Of a stretch of DNA of 64,000 nt, positions 26,474 through 35,361 are shown piece by piece. The stretch is from positions 558,001 to 622,000 of the forward strand of contig NZ_FXTA01000001.1 of the NCBI RefSeq assembly GCF_900182645.1. Direction: 5' to 3'. The notes beneath the pieces were generated by a model. It did not search any database. It had not been told where the DNA came from and saw only the letters and a list, made by a program, of their open reading frames with translations. How positions within the stretch are numbered: the first letter of the stretch is position 1; each line of letters begins with the position of its first letter. Source of the stretch: Flavobacterium resistens (lineage in GTDB: Bacteria > Bacteroidota > Bacteroidia > Flavobacteriales > Flavobacteriaceae). The position numbers and the translations under genes were made by a program.

Positions 26474-27742
26474 TTAGTTTATAAATCCTAATTTATCTAT
26501 TCTCCAGCCATTATCCGTATACATTCGAAAAATCTGCTCATTAGAAAAAATTTCGCCAACTACGTCAGCTTCAAAAGAATTCTCAGAATATTTTGTATTT
26601 AACAGTTTTCCTTTCTTATCATAAACGAGCTCATAAAAATTCATAAAATTAGATTTAAAGCAAGAGCCGTAAGCATGCCAATTTTCGTTAGAAAAAGTAA
26701 TATAACTAGGAGCAACACCTTTACCAACAAATTGTTTGTCACGCCATAATTCTTTAAATTTAGAATCATAACACACCATTATATTATAAACTCTCGTATT
26801 GTTTTGATCTTTTTTGTCATAGAAAGTATATAGAACACAATACTGCCCGTCATTTGCCTTTATGTACATTGGATACATATTTTCTTCACATTGAAGCAAA
26901 ACTTTACCCTGTTTGCTATTTCTGTCATATTGAAAAATATACCCTTTCGGTTTTAGATCGTCATCATGGACTTTCTCGCCGCTTACTGCCGCTCTACCAC
27001 ATAAAATCAGAACATCTTTATACTCTGCAACGCTATTAATGGATTGCATCTGTAATAAACCTTCTTTAGTTGGAGCCGTCACATAGGAATTTGTATTTGC
27101 ACAAGCATTATCTTTTGTAAATTCATAAATTGGTATTCTATATCTCGAAAATCCCTTTTCTTTAAAATAATTTCCTGCAATAACATACCAACCTTTTGAA
27201 GTATTAAAAGCCTTCATCTTTGCAATATTACTTACACCGAGATTCATATAAACTGTATCTTTTAAAATATTTAAGTTACTATCTATCTCTAACATCCATA
27301 ACTTTTTGGTAAAACCTGGAAAAGTCTTATATCCAAATAGCAGAATACGCTGATCATTAGTTTTTAATATTTCTATCAGTCTATCTTCATAATCGTTGTA
27401 GGGTCTATTCTTTTTGTACTTTCCTTTATAAAGCCCCGTTTTTCCTATCGGTTTATTCTGAAGCATGATTCCATCAGAAGAAATTTTAGCTATAGTCGTT
27501 GGGTGATCGATGGAATCAGTAGTTGTGAAATTCTGTCCAACTGCAATTAAAGTACCTTTATCATCAATAATAACAGCTCCTTTTAATCGTGCAGCATTAT
27601 CGGGAAACCATTTTTGACTCCAGATAAGCTGTTCTGTTTTGTTTTGACTTATTATTTTTTCCTTAGAATTGTTAAAACAACTACTTAAAAAAAATTGTGC
27701 TATGCAAATTAAAAAGGATGCGAGATAAAATGTTTGTTTCAT
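26474..27742 (-). CDS. hypothetical lipoprotein, beta-propeller-like
   Basis: A 422-residue protein with a lipoprotein signal (lipobox LSSC, C22). The body has repeated short strand patterns with polar turns (GRRDIL-type ILLFGYKTFPGFTKKLWMLEID, YKDVLILCGRAAVSGE), suggestive of a beta-propeller or similar repeat fold. No named domain was recognised. It stands alone, with a candidate -7 box just upstream. The 227-bp gap downstream (26247-26473) shows no gene. Confidence 0.65.
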   Translation of the reverse strand: MKQTFYLASFLICIAQFFLSSCFNNSKEKIISQNKTEQLIWSQKWFPDNAARLKGAVIIDDKGTLIAVGQNFTTTDSIDHPTTIAKISSDGIMLQNKPIGKTGLYKGKYKKNRPYNDYEDRLIEILKTNDQRILLFGYKTFPGFTKKLWMLEIDSNLNILKDTVYMNLGVSNIAKMKAFNTSKGWYVIAGNYFKEKGFSRYRIPIYEFTKDNACANTNSYVTAPTKEGLLQMQSINSVAEYKDVLILCGRAAVSGEKVHDDDLKPKGYIFQYDRNSKQGKVLLQCEENMYPMYIKANDGQYCVLYTFYDKKDQNNTRVYNIMVCYDSKFKELWRDKQFVGKGVAPSYITFSNENWHAYGSCFKSNFMNFYELVYDKKGKLLNTKYSENSFEADVVGEIFSNEQIFRMYTDNGWRIDKLGFIN

Positions 27743-27777
27743 TAGTTATTAGAAAAGGCAATTAAAAAATAGTAAAC

Positions 27778-27785
27778 CAAACATA
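27778..27785 (-). promoter_or_regulatory. candidate -7 element for lipoprotein gene
   Basis: Reads TATGTTTG on the minus strand (TAnnTTTG), 36 bp before the ATG, which predicts a leader of roughly 30 nt. No -33 TTG at the expected spacing. Confidence 0.4.
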
Positions 27786-27940
27786 CATAAAGAACTGCTT
27801 CGATTTTTAAACTAATACAAAATATTTACAAATTCGCATTACTTAATTCAGATACTCCAGAAGAACACTATAACTTCAAATGTCTACTTACAATATATTC
27901 TAAAAGACTAGAAAACTTTAATACCTTGATTATCTGCATT

Positions 27941-27979
27941 AAAAAAAACAGCTGCCCCAGAATAAATCTGGAACAACTG
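27941..27979 (-). terminator. rho-independent terminator after small conserved protein
   Basis: On the minus strand CAGTTGTTCCAGA pairs with TCTGGGGCAGCTG (13 bp including three G-U pairs) and is followed by eight T residues. Confidence 0.75.
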
Positions 27980-28015
27980 CTCCTCAGCAAAATAAAAATA
28001 CCTATTTATTTTATC

Positions 28016-28354
28016 TTATGTAAGTTCACTGATATCGGCGTTTTTTGAATAATTCTTTTTAGGAATATCTTTAAAAAACTCCGCTTCATCTAAGTCAGCC
28101 GTAGGGCCGTATCCTAATAAATGTGTTCCTTTTATATGATCCTTTGTTTCGATTACATACAATATCGACATGTCGTCAGGATTGCTCATACCTTCATATC
28201 TATGATGCGCGACAATATAAATTTCATCGGGCTGATAAGCATATTTTGAATCAGTATCGATCAGAGAGCCGTTGTCAAATAAAAAATTTGTGGTATAGCC
28301 TTCATCCTGATATTTCTGAATATAATCGGTTTCGTGTTTTTGCTCTTTTTTCAT
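28016..28354 (-). CDS. small conserved protein (family often mislabelled phosphoribosylpyrophosphate synthetase)
   Basis: A 112-residue soluble acidic protein. The pattern (DYIQKYQDEGYTTNFLFDNGSLID, then DEIYIVAHHRYEGMSNPDDMSILYVIETKDHIKGTHLLGYG) matches a short Bacteroidota family that databases frequently name phosphoribosylpyrophosphate synthetase, although it is far too short and lacks the PRPP-binding motif. The real function is unknown. It has its own terminator. It lies 226 bp from the divergent PAS kinase gene; no clear promoter was seen in that gap apart from an AGGTACTT/AAGTACT inverted pair near 28504. Confidence 0.65.
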   Translation of the reverse strand: MKKEQKHETDYIQKYQDEGYTTNFLFDNGSLIDTDSKYAYQPDEIYIVAHHRYEGMSNPDDMSILYVIETKDHIKGTHLLGYGPTADLDEAEFFKDIPKKNYSKNADISELT

Positions 28355-28580
28355 GATTTTAAATTTGAATTACAATTTCTGTAATCTTGGTTTATCAAAT
28401 TTCATCATACCTTATAAATAAAATTAACTCAAACGATTTTAAAATTAGCTCATTCAAAAAAGTGCTTTTTCAGTCCTGAAATTTTTTATTACTTTTAATT
28501 TCTAGGTACTTATAAAGCAAAAAGTACTACATTTATTACATAAAATTTATTTTTTCAACTCAGCGCAAAAACAAATTTTA

Positions 28581-31500
28581 ATGAACAATTCAAATTACGA
28601 TTTTCTTTCAAAAGGAGGCGAAATGGGGGCCCTCACCCGTGCCAAAGATTGGAGTAAAACCGCTGTTGGTGCAGTCGAAACCTGGCCACAAAGTCTTCGA
28701 ACAACTTTAGGAATTCTCCTGAATTCAAAATTTCCCATGTTTTTATTCTGGGGACCAGAACATATATGCTTTTACAATGATGCTTATCGTCCGAGTCTCG
28801 GCAACGAAGGAAAACATCCTGATATTTTGGGACAAAAAGGAGCCGAATATTGGCCAGAAATTTGGGATTTCATTGGTCCGTTAATAACTCAGGTTCTGGA
28901 AAATGGAGAAGCTACCTGGCATGAAGATCAATTGGTTCCTATTTACAGAAATGGGAGTTTAGAAGATGTTTACTGGACCTTTAGTTATAGCCCCGTAATC
29001 AATGACAATGGCAAAATTACAGGAGTTTTAGTTGTATGCACCGAGACAACTGATAAAGTAAATATCCTCAAAAGACTTGAAGAAAGCAATAAACGCTATC
29101 GTGATAATATACTACAGTCACCAAATGCAATGTGTATTTTGAGGGGAAAAGATTTCGTCGTTGAAATTGCCAACCAGTTAATGCTTGAAATTTGGAACCG
29201 TAAAGAACAAGAAGTTCTTAATAAACCCATTTTTGAATCATTGCCAGAAGCTGCTGGACAAGGTATAGAAGATATTTTGCTGAATGTTTTTACAACGGGC
29301 GAACGTTTTACTGCAAATGAACTTCCGGTAAAATTAACCCGAAATGGCAAAGTTGTAAATACTTTTATTAATGTTGTTTATGAAGCCTTTAAAGAGCCTG
29401 ACGGCACTATTTCTGGAATTGTGGCAATTGCAAATGATGTCACACTTCAAGTTATTGCGCGCAATGCAATTGAAGAAAGCGAAAAGCAATTTAAAAATAT
29501 CGTACGTCAAGTACCATTAGGAATTGCAATTCTTAAAGGTCCTTATCATATTGTCGAATTAGCAAATGACACCTATTATCAAATTGTCGATAAAACAGAA
29601 GAAGAAACGCTCAATAAACCCGTTTTTGAATCGGTTCCTGAAACTAAAGATACTGTTTATCCGCTTATTTCTAAAGTTTATGAAGAAGGAATTCCTTTTT
29701 TTACAGATGAATTGCCCGTCATTATAAATCGATATGGCCGAAAAGAAGAATGCTATTTTAATATCGTTTTTCACCCTTTGAGAGAAGAAAATAATGAAGT
29801 TTCTGGCGTTATTGTTGTTGGTTATGAAGTAACAGAATCTGTAAAAGCTAAATATCTTTTAGCAGAACAAGAAAAAGCTTTCAGGAATTTAGTGATGCAG
29901 TCGCCAATTGCTATGACGATTTTTAAAGGAAAAGAGCATATTATCGAATTGGCAAATACTACAATGCTAAATGATATTTGGCAGAAAAAAGAAAGTGAGA
30001 CAATTGGCAAGCCCGCCTTAGAAGTTTTTCCGGAATTATTAGATCAAAAATATCCCAAACTGTTGAATGATGTATTGAATGATGGAAAAATTGTTCGCGA
30101 AAATGAATCTGTTGCTTATATTGATATTAAAGGCAAATTAGAAAAATTTTATCTGGATTATCAGTACACGCCTCTTTATGAACCAAATGGTGAAATTTCG
30201 GGTGTAATGATTAATGTCAATAATGTTACAGATAAAGTAGAAACCCGAAAAAAAGTAGAAGATGCAGAAGAACGGGTTCGATTAGCTTCAGAAATTGCCG
30301 AAATCGTAACTTGGGATTTGAATGTTCCCACACAGGAATTAATTTATTCTGAAAATTTATTATCTCTTTTCGGACTTGAAAAAAACAAAAAAATTGCGCG
30401 TTCACAGATTTTAAATCAAATTATTCCAGAAGATATTCCTGTAATCGAAAAAGCATATGCAAAAGCATTAAAAACAACTATTTATAAATATGAAGCCCGA
30501 ATTATCAAACCCGATAATTCAATTGCGTGGATTCGCGTTCATGGCAAAATGTTTTTTGATGAACTAAAAAATCCTGCAAAAATGCTCGGAATTGTGATGG
30601 ACGTTACAGATGAGAAAAACAGTCAGGAAGTTTTAATGAAAAGTCAGGAAAAATTCAGACTCCTCGCCGACTCTATTCAGCAATTTGTATGGACAAGTGA
30701 TGCGATGGGAAATATGAACTATTTTAATCAGTCGCTTTATAATTTTTCTGGTCTTTCAAAAATCAATATCAACCAAAACGGATGGCTCCAAATTATTCAT
30801 CCTGACGATCGCGAAGAAAATATCAACCGTTGGATGGAATCCATAAAAACGGGCAATGAATTTTTACTCGAACATAGATTTCAGCGTCATGATGGAAAAT
30901 ACAGATGGTACGCCAGTCATGCCATTCCGCAAAAAGATGCCGATGGAAAAATCCAAATGTGGGTAGGAACAAGTACTGACATCCAGGAACAAAAAGATTC
31001 TACTACTCTTTTAGAAAAACAGGTTTTACAGCGTACAGAAGAATTAGAAAGCAAAAACAGAGATCTAATTAACATGAATATTGAACTTCAGTCTTTTGCC
31101 TATATTTCAAGCCACGATTTGCAGGAACCTCTTCGAAAAATCCAGACTTTTGCCAGCCGATTAACCGATTTGGACGAACAGAATATTTCGGCTAGAGCCA
31201 AAACTTATTTAGAACGTATTGAATTTTCGGCCAAAAGAATGCAGGCGTTAATACAAGATCTTCTTACCTATTCCAGAACAAATTCGGCTGACCGGACTTT
31301 TGTAAAAACAAATCTAGATGAAATTGCAGAAGAAGTTCTAATGGACTTTTCGGATCGTATCGAAGAAAAAAATGCCGTTATTGATCTTTATCCAATTGGC
31401 GAAGGAACTGTAATGCCTTTTCAATTCAGACAATTGCTACATAACTTAATTGGGAATGCTTTGAAATTTTCCCGCAAAGATATCCCGCCTCATATTCAGG

Positions 31501-31787
31501 TTAAAGCGAAAAGAGTTATGGGTGACAAATTAAATTTTAAAGTCGACTATCCGGATAAAATGTATTTCTGCCTACGAATCTCCGATAATGGAATTGGGTT
31601 TGATGACGAATACAAAGAACGTATTTTTGAAGTTTTTCAAAGACTGAATACTGAAAGTGAATTTTTAGGAACCGGAATTGGATTGGCGATTGTAAAAAAA
31701 ATTGTCGAAAACCACAAAGGAATTATTAAAGCCCACAGTGAAAAAGACAAAGGAGCAACTTTTGAAATCTTTTTGCCTGAGTTATAA
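28581..31787 (+). CDS. multi-PAS sensor histidine kinase
   Basis: A soluble kinase of 1068 residues with no transmembrane segment. A PAS-like N-terminus (about 30-155, WPQSLRTTLGILLNSKFPMFLFWG) is followed by three closely related tandem PAS domains (about 165-290, 300-420, 425-545; shared core A-I-x-KG-x-x-x-I-V/I-E-L/I-AN and GKP-x-x-E-x-x-PE), then two more PAS/PAC units with typical W-x-R-x-H-G-K and RWYASHAIPQ motifs. H-box at H845 (SSHDLQEPLRK), ATPase boxes NLIGNALKF, DNGIGFDDEY and GTGIGLA. It is convergent with a single receiver gene that is its likely partner. Confidence 0.93.
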   Translation: MNNSNYDFLSKGGEMGALTRAKDWSKTAVGAVETWPQSLRTTLGILLNSKFPMFLFWGPEHICFYNDAYRPSLGNEGKHPDILGQKGAEYWPEIWDFIGPLITQVLENGEATWHEDQLVPIYRNGSLEDVYWTFSYSPVINDNGKITGVLVVCTETTDKVNILKRLEESNKRYRDNILQSPNAMCILRGKDFVVEIANQLMLEIWNRKEQEVLNKPIFESLPEAAGQGIEDILLNVFTTGERFTANELPVKLTRNGKVVNTFINVVYEAFKEPDGTISGIVAIANDVTLQVIARNAIEESEKQFKNIVRQVPLGIAILKGPYHIVELANDTYYQIVDKTEEETLNKPVFESVPETKDTVYPLISKVYEEGIPFFTDELPVIINRYGRKEECYFNIVFHPLREENNEVSGVIVVGYEVTESVKAKYLLAEQEKAFRNLVMQSPIAMTIFKGKEHIIELANTTMLNDIWQKKESETIGKPALEVFPELLDQKYPKLLNDVLNDGKIVRENESVAYIDIKGKLEKFYLDYQYTPLYEPNGEISGVMINVNNVTDKVETRKKVEDAEERVRLASEIAEIVTWDLNVPTQELIYSENLLSLFGLEKNKKIARSQILNQIIPEDIPVIEKAYAKALKTTIYKYEARIIKPDNSIAWIRVHGKMFFDELKNPAKMLGIVMDVTDEKNSQEVLMKSQEKFRLLADSIQQFVWTSDAMGNMNYFNQSLYNFSGLSKININQNGWLQIIHPDDREENINRWMESIKTGNEFLLEHRFQRHDGKYRWYASHAIPQKDADGKIQMWVGTSTDIQEQKDSTTLLEKQVLQRTEELESKNRDLINMNIELQSFAYISSHDLQEPLRKIQTFASRLTDLDEQNISARAKTYLERIEFSAKRMQALIQDLLTYSRTNSADRTFVKTNLDEIAEEVLMDFSDRIEEKNAVIDLYPIGEGTVMPFQFRQLLHNLIGNALKFSRKDIPPHIQVKAKRVMGDKLNFKVDYPDKMYFCLRISDNGIGFDDEYKERIFEVFQRLNTESEFLGTGIGLAIVKKIVENHKGIIKAHSEKDKGATFEIFLPEL

Positions 31788-31790
31788 AAA

Positions 31791-31828
31791 AAACACCAGA
31801 TTCATTTTAGTAAATAAATCTGGTGTTT
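31791..31828. terminator. bidirectional terminator between PAS kinase and receiver genes
   Basis: Stem AAACACCAGATT/AATCTGGTGTTT (12 bp, 31791-31802 with 31817-31828), T-rich on the plus side and A-rich before it, so it can serve both convergent genes. Confidence 0.88.
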
Positions 31829-31849
31829 CTTTTGTAATGTGTGCTGAGA

Positions 31850-32281
31850 TTATAATCTGTAAACAAAAGTTTTTCGGTCTGGAGTAAATTCTTTCCAATT
31901 GATGGTTAAAGCATGTTCGATAGCCTTAATGATATCTTTCATCAAAACCGGTTTTGTAATAAAAAAATTCGCTCCTAAAGCGAGGCATTTTTCAATAATA
32001 CCTGGTTCATTTGAAGTTGAAAAAATGATAACCGGTATATCATTGTTTTCTTCAGATCCTTTGAGTTCTGTTAAAACATCAAAGCCATTTTTGCCTGGCA
32101 TATTCAGGTCTAAAAAAATGACATTGGGTTTTGGAGGTGAATGCGCGATTGCATTCAGTAACTTTTCTCCACCCGAGTAAGTCTGCAAAATGACATCTTT
32201 TGCTAATGAGTCAACGGCATCAGCAAAAATGCTTAAATCGTCTTCATCATCATCTGTGTAGAAAATTAACAAATCGTTCAT
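31850..32281 (-). CDS. single-domain response regulator (Rcp1-like)
   Basis: A stand-alone receiver of 143 residues. Acidic pocket D10-DDEDD, phospho-acceptor D58 (VIFLDLNMPGKNGFD), Ser/Thr switch in IIFSTSNE, and Lys in FITKPVLMKD. It resembles the phytochrome-partner type of receiver (FLDLNMP, K-x-x-x-x-I-P-V-I-x-x-ST) found next to PAS or phytochrome kinases. It is convergent with the multi-PAS kinase gene. No output domain. Confidence 0.92.
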   Translation of the reverse strand: MNDLLIFYTDDDEDDLSIFADAVDSLAKDVILQTYSGGEKLLNAIAHSPPKPNVIFLDLNMPGKNGFDVLTELKGSEENNDIPVIIFSTSNEPGIIEKCLALGANFFITKPVLMKDIIKAIEHALTINWKEFTPDRKTFVYRL

Positions 32282-32482
32282 GTAGAATGGGTTAAAACTG
32301 TTTCGTAAAGATAGAAAAAAAAATTATATGAAGTGATAAGGTGCTATATTCTGACAAAAACTGAGAAATTGAAATCTGATAATTTTAAAAGGCAATTCTA
32401 TAATTTTTTCAGATTCAAAAATCCCAACTTTGTTTAAAACTAATACTATCAAACATTTACAACAACATTAAACATAAAAGTC

Positions 32483-32986
32483 ATGGGAGATCATAAAAAC
32501 CTTACCGAGGAATTAGCGGTAAACAAAATAAAAGACTTGGCAGAGAATATTAAAACCTGTATGTTCTGTACGTACAACAGCGATCGTCTTCAATCAAGAC
32601 CAATGTCTGTTCAAAAAGTTGATGATTTAGGTAATCTCTGGTTCTTATCCGATCGAAACAGCAGCCAGAATGCTGAAATTACATTGAATCCAACTGTAGA
32701 AATATTTTTCTCTGAACCACACGACAAATTCCTGACGCTGCACGGATCAGCTACTATTTCTTATGAAAGAGAAATTATCAAAGATTTATATGATCCAATT
32801 GTAAAAGTCTGGATGCCTGGCGGTATTGATGATCCAAATTTAAGTGCTATAAAAGTAGTTCCTGAAGATGGTTATTATTGGAATAACAAACATGGCAAAA
32901 TGGTAGCGATTGCTAAAATGACTGCAGCACTAGTAACCGGAAAAACCATGGATGACGGAATTGAAGGAAATTTGCAATTGCAGTAA
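32483..32986 (+). CDS. pyridoxamine 5'-phosphate oxidase-like general stress protein
   Basis: A 167-residue FMN-binding split-barrel protein of the general stress protein 26 type. Motifs: CMFCTYNSDRLQSRPMSVQKVDDLGNLWFLSDRNSSQNAEI (the flavin-binding barrel) and HGSATISYEREIIKDLYDP followed by KVWMPGG, characteristic of the subgroup. Members bind flavin and are induced by stress; the reaction is unproven. A degraded repeat element follows. Its neighbours are a single receiver upstream and DNA-repair-type genes downstream. Confidence 0.88.
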   Translation: MGDHKNLTEELAVNKIKDLAENIKTCMFCTYNSDRLQSRPMSVQKVDDLGNLWFLSDRNSSQNAEITLNPTVEIFFSEPHDKFLTLHGSATISYEREIIKDLYDPIVKVWMPGGIDDPNLSAIKVVPEDGYYWNNKHGKMVAIAKMTAALVTGKTMDDGIEGNLQLQ

Positions 32987-32994
32987 ATTTAAAT

Positions 32995-33079
32995 TTAACC
33001 GCTAAGCACGCAAAGAAAGTTATACTTTGCTTCCGATAATTATGGGGATTGCGTAAATCTTTGCGTCCTTTGCGGTTAA
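32995..33079. repeat. TTAACC...GGTTAA intergenic repeat element
   Basis: Begins TTAACCGC and ends TTTGCGGTTAA; the interior GCGTAAATCTTTGCG matches the repeat-derived part of the pump gene end. A decayed copy of the TCCCGATAACTATCGGGA palindrome lies in the middle (about 33031-33049). Confidence 0.85.
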
Positions 33080-33091
33080 ATCATAATGCAG

Positions 33092-33823
33092 TTAAATCAT
33101 AATGCGTTTCATCTCTAAAGCATCTAAAATTCCTGCATCACTTGCCGTATTGTTAAAATACACAAACCCGGATTTTAGGACAATTTCTCTTTTTATACGA
33201 AATAATTCATCGAAGGAATAACTAGAATAAAACATTTTAGGAACACCGTGAAACCGAATATAAATGAGAGGGAAATCTGTAAAAATGGTTTCTGGCAGTT
33301 TTGGATGGCTGACACTGCAAAACGTAACATTTTTTTCTAAAAATAGATCCCAAACTTCCTGATTCCACCAGCTTTCATGACGAAATTCAATTACATTTTT
33401 GAAATTTAAATCCAAATTCTGAATAATATGGAGCAATCGCTCAGAAGTAAAAGAATAACTTGGCGGAAACTGAAATAAAACACAAGCCAACTTTTCTTTA
33501 AAGCCATCTGCGCAGCACAAATAAAAATCTTTTAATAAATCTTCACAATCTATAAACTTCCTGATGTGCGTGATTTCTTTTGGCGCTTTTACAGAAAACA
33601 AGAAGTCTTTTGGTGTTTTATTGTACCAATTTCCAAAAATTCTTAAAGTTGGAAATTTATAAAAACTTCCGTTGAATTCGTACGTATTAAAATGTTGGCA
33701 ATAAAAATCAAACCATTTTGATGAAGGCAAATTTTCAGGGTAAAAAACGCCTTTCCAAAATCGATTATTATAGCTTGAACATCCTATTAAAATATCATTT
33801 TTCATATATGAAGTTGTTGACAA
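33092..33823 (-). CDS. DUF72 (YecE) family protein
   Basis: A 243-residue TIM-barrel-like protein. The N-terminus ILIGCSSYNNRFWKGVFYPENLPSSKWFDFYCQHFNTYEFNGSFYKFP is the DUF72 signature, and FSVKAPKEITHIRK, ACVLFQFPPS, VIEFRHESWW and YIRFHG follow in the family order. No enzymatic role is established for the family. The start of the gene overlaps the 3' end of the upstream glycosylase gene by 22 bp, so the two are translationally coupled. Confidence 0.93.
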   Translation of the reverse strand: MSTTSYMKNDILIGCSSYNNRFWKGVFYPENLPSSKWFDFYCQHFNTYEFNGSFYKFPTLRIFGNWYNKTPKDFLFSVKAPKEITHIRKFIDCEDLLKDFYLCCADGFKEKLACVLFQFPPSYSFTSERLLHIIQNLDLNFKNVIEFRHESWWNQEVWDLFLEKNVTFCSVSHPKLPETIFTDFPLIYIRFHGVPKMFYSSYSFDELFRIKREIVLKSGFVYFNNTASDAGILDALEMKRIMI

Positions 33824-34533
33824 TTAGTACAGAAAAAACTTCTGCGATTCCATTTTCCTGTTTTCTTTCTGACGATCGGTAAATTACAGCGCAAGCAGGT
33901 ACTTTTAGTATAAGCAAGCCAATGTTTCTTTAATTCAAATTTCTTCTTCCAATACAAAAATTCGAAACTATAAACAGAGCATTCCGAGATAATTTCAGTA
34001 ATTTTTTCTGATGGAATTTTCCCTACCAATGATTCAGGATGAACAAAACATCGGTACAAAACTTCATTTTTAATGATATTCCCTACTCCCGAAAATATAT
34101 TCTGATCCAAAACTGCATCGCAAATCATAACTTCCGGAATTTTATCCAGGCTTTCTTTTGCTTTCTTCGGATTCCAGTTTTCATTCAATACATCTTCGCT
34201 CCAAACATAATACTGATTTATATCGCCTTCCAGAATTTTAATCGAACAGGTATAAAAATTGATTTCGCCATTGGCAAATTGTAAATGCAATCTCGGCTTC
34301 GTTTCTTTCTGTTCGTTGACCCTGTAAGTACCAAACATCAACAAATGAATTTTTACAGTAAAATCATTAAAACAGATTAAAAAATGTTTTCCCCAGGTTT
34401 TAAACGACACTATTTTTTTATTTTTTAAACGCTGAATATCAATGCTGCTGTTTCCTGAAACTTCAATAACTTTTTGGCCTGTAAACTGTTGTACTTCTTC
34501 TTTTAATATTAATATTGATGGACCTTCAGGCAT
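33802..34533 (-). CDS. Fpg/Nei-family DNA glycosylase (endonuclease VIII-like)
   Basis: Base-excision repair glycosylase/AP lyase. The protein starts MPEGPS: Pro2 would be the catalytic amine and Glu3 the acid after Met removal. This fixes the start at 34533 rather than an upstream in-frame ATG at 34578. Middle helix-two-turn-helix region: DAVLDQNIFSGVGNIIKNEVLYRCFVHPE. C-terminal zinc finger: CLRCNLPIVRKKTGKWNRRSFFCTNCQ. At 243 residues it is a normal length. Coupled to the DUF72 gene; this pair recurs in stress-type clusters. Confidence 0.92.
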   Translation of the reverse strand: MPEGPSILILKEEVQQFTGQKVIEVSGNSSIDIQRLKNKKIVSFKTWGKHFLICFNDFTVKIHLLMFGTYRVNEQKETKPRLHLQFANGEINFYTCSIKILEGDINQYYVWSEDVLNENWNPKKAKESLDKIPEVMICDAVLDQNIFSGVGNIIKNEVLYRCFVHPESLVGKIPSEKITEIISECSVYSFEFLYWKKKFELKKHWLAYTKSTCLRCNLPIVRKKTGKWNRRSFFCTNCQQLHI

Positions 34534-34601
34534 GATTTCTCTTTTTAAATTATTAAAAAAGTGCAGCTTACACTGCACTTTTAGATTTTGACTTTATAAT
34601 C

Positions 34602-35174
34602 TTAATCCGCTTCGGCAGCTTCAAGATTTACAGCATTTACCGCAACTTCTGTTAATAATTTGTCGGCTCCTTTTTCTTCATCGAGCGTTAATTCTAATAA
34701 AGATGCGGCTTCTTCTAAACCAAGCGTTTCGGCAAACTGTCTCAAAGTTCCGTAAGTCGCAATTTCATAATGTTCGATTTTCTGGCTTGCGGCAATAATT
34801 CCGGCATCTCTGACAACGCCGATTTCAGTTTCTTCCAAAATTCCTTTTCCTTCTTCAATCAAACCTTCCATTGCATCACATTTTTTAGCAGTTGCTTTTT
34901 TGCCAATTAGTTCAAAAACTTTTTCTAGACGAGTAACATGTTCTTCTGTCTCAACCAAATGATTATTGATAGCAGAAATCAATTCTTCTGATGTTGCGTT
35001 TCTTGCCATTACTGGAAGTGCTTTCGTTAAAGCTTTCTCAGCCCAATAAACATCTTTCAGTCCATCTTCAAATAATTCTGTCAAACCCGCAGCTGCATTT
35101 GATTTTGGTTTTGTAACGCCTCTTTTCACTTCTTGCTTAGCCGGAGCTTCTTTTTTCTTATCCGTCGTTTTCAT
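34602..35174 (-). CDS. ferritin-like DUF892 (YciE/YciF) family protein
   Basis: A 190-residue protein with a Lys-rich N-terminus (MKTTDKKKEAPAKQEVKRG) and then the four-helix DUF892 core: LTELFEDGLKDVYWAEKALTKALP, HLVETEEHVTRLEKVFELIG, KKCDAMEGLIEEG and KIEHYEIATYGTLRQFAETLG. The ferritin-like Glu/His (E-x-x-x-H and H-Y-E) metal ligands are present. Members are induced by osmotic and general stress; the role is unproven. It lies between a repair operon and the acidic protein gene. Confidence 0.9.
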   Translation of the reverse strand: MKTTDKKKEAPAKQEVKRGVTKPKSNAAAGLTELFEDGLKDVYWAEKALTKALPVMARNATSEELISAINNHLVETEEHVTRLEKVFELIGKKATAKKCDAMEGLIEEGKGILEETEIGVVRDAGIIAASQKIEHYEIATYGTLRQFAETLGLEEAASLLELTLDEEKGADKLLTEVAVNAVNLEAAEAD

Positions 35175-35325
35175 GGTAATTGTTTTTATGATTAATAGAT
35201 GATAAAATTACCATTCGAAATTCCAGCAGGGTTATAGCATTCTTTAATTAAATTCTATTCTACACATCTGATAATTATACAATTACACAAAACAATTCTA
35301 TAAAGAATTCTCTTGCATTTCGAAG

Positions 35326-35333
35326 TAGATTTG
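35326..35333 (+). promoter_or_regulatory. candidate -7 element for acidic protein gene
   Basis: TAGATTTG (TAnnTTTG) ends 28 bp before the ATG at 35362, predicting a leader of about 20 nt. No TTG at the -33 distance. Confidence 0.42.
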
Positions 35334-35361
35334 TTTTATAGAAATTATAAAATCAGATATC

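Noticed and set aside
28016..28354. Name 'phosphoribosylpyrophosphate synthetase' for the 112-residue protein
   Set aside because: Far too short and without the PRPP-binding motif; this database name seems to be a carried-over error for the family.
34534..34578. Upstream in-frame ATG for the Nei-like glycosylase
   Set aside because: The catalytic Pro2-Glu3 must be at the mature N-terminus, which requires the ATG at 34533.
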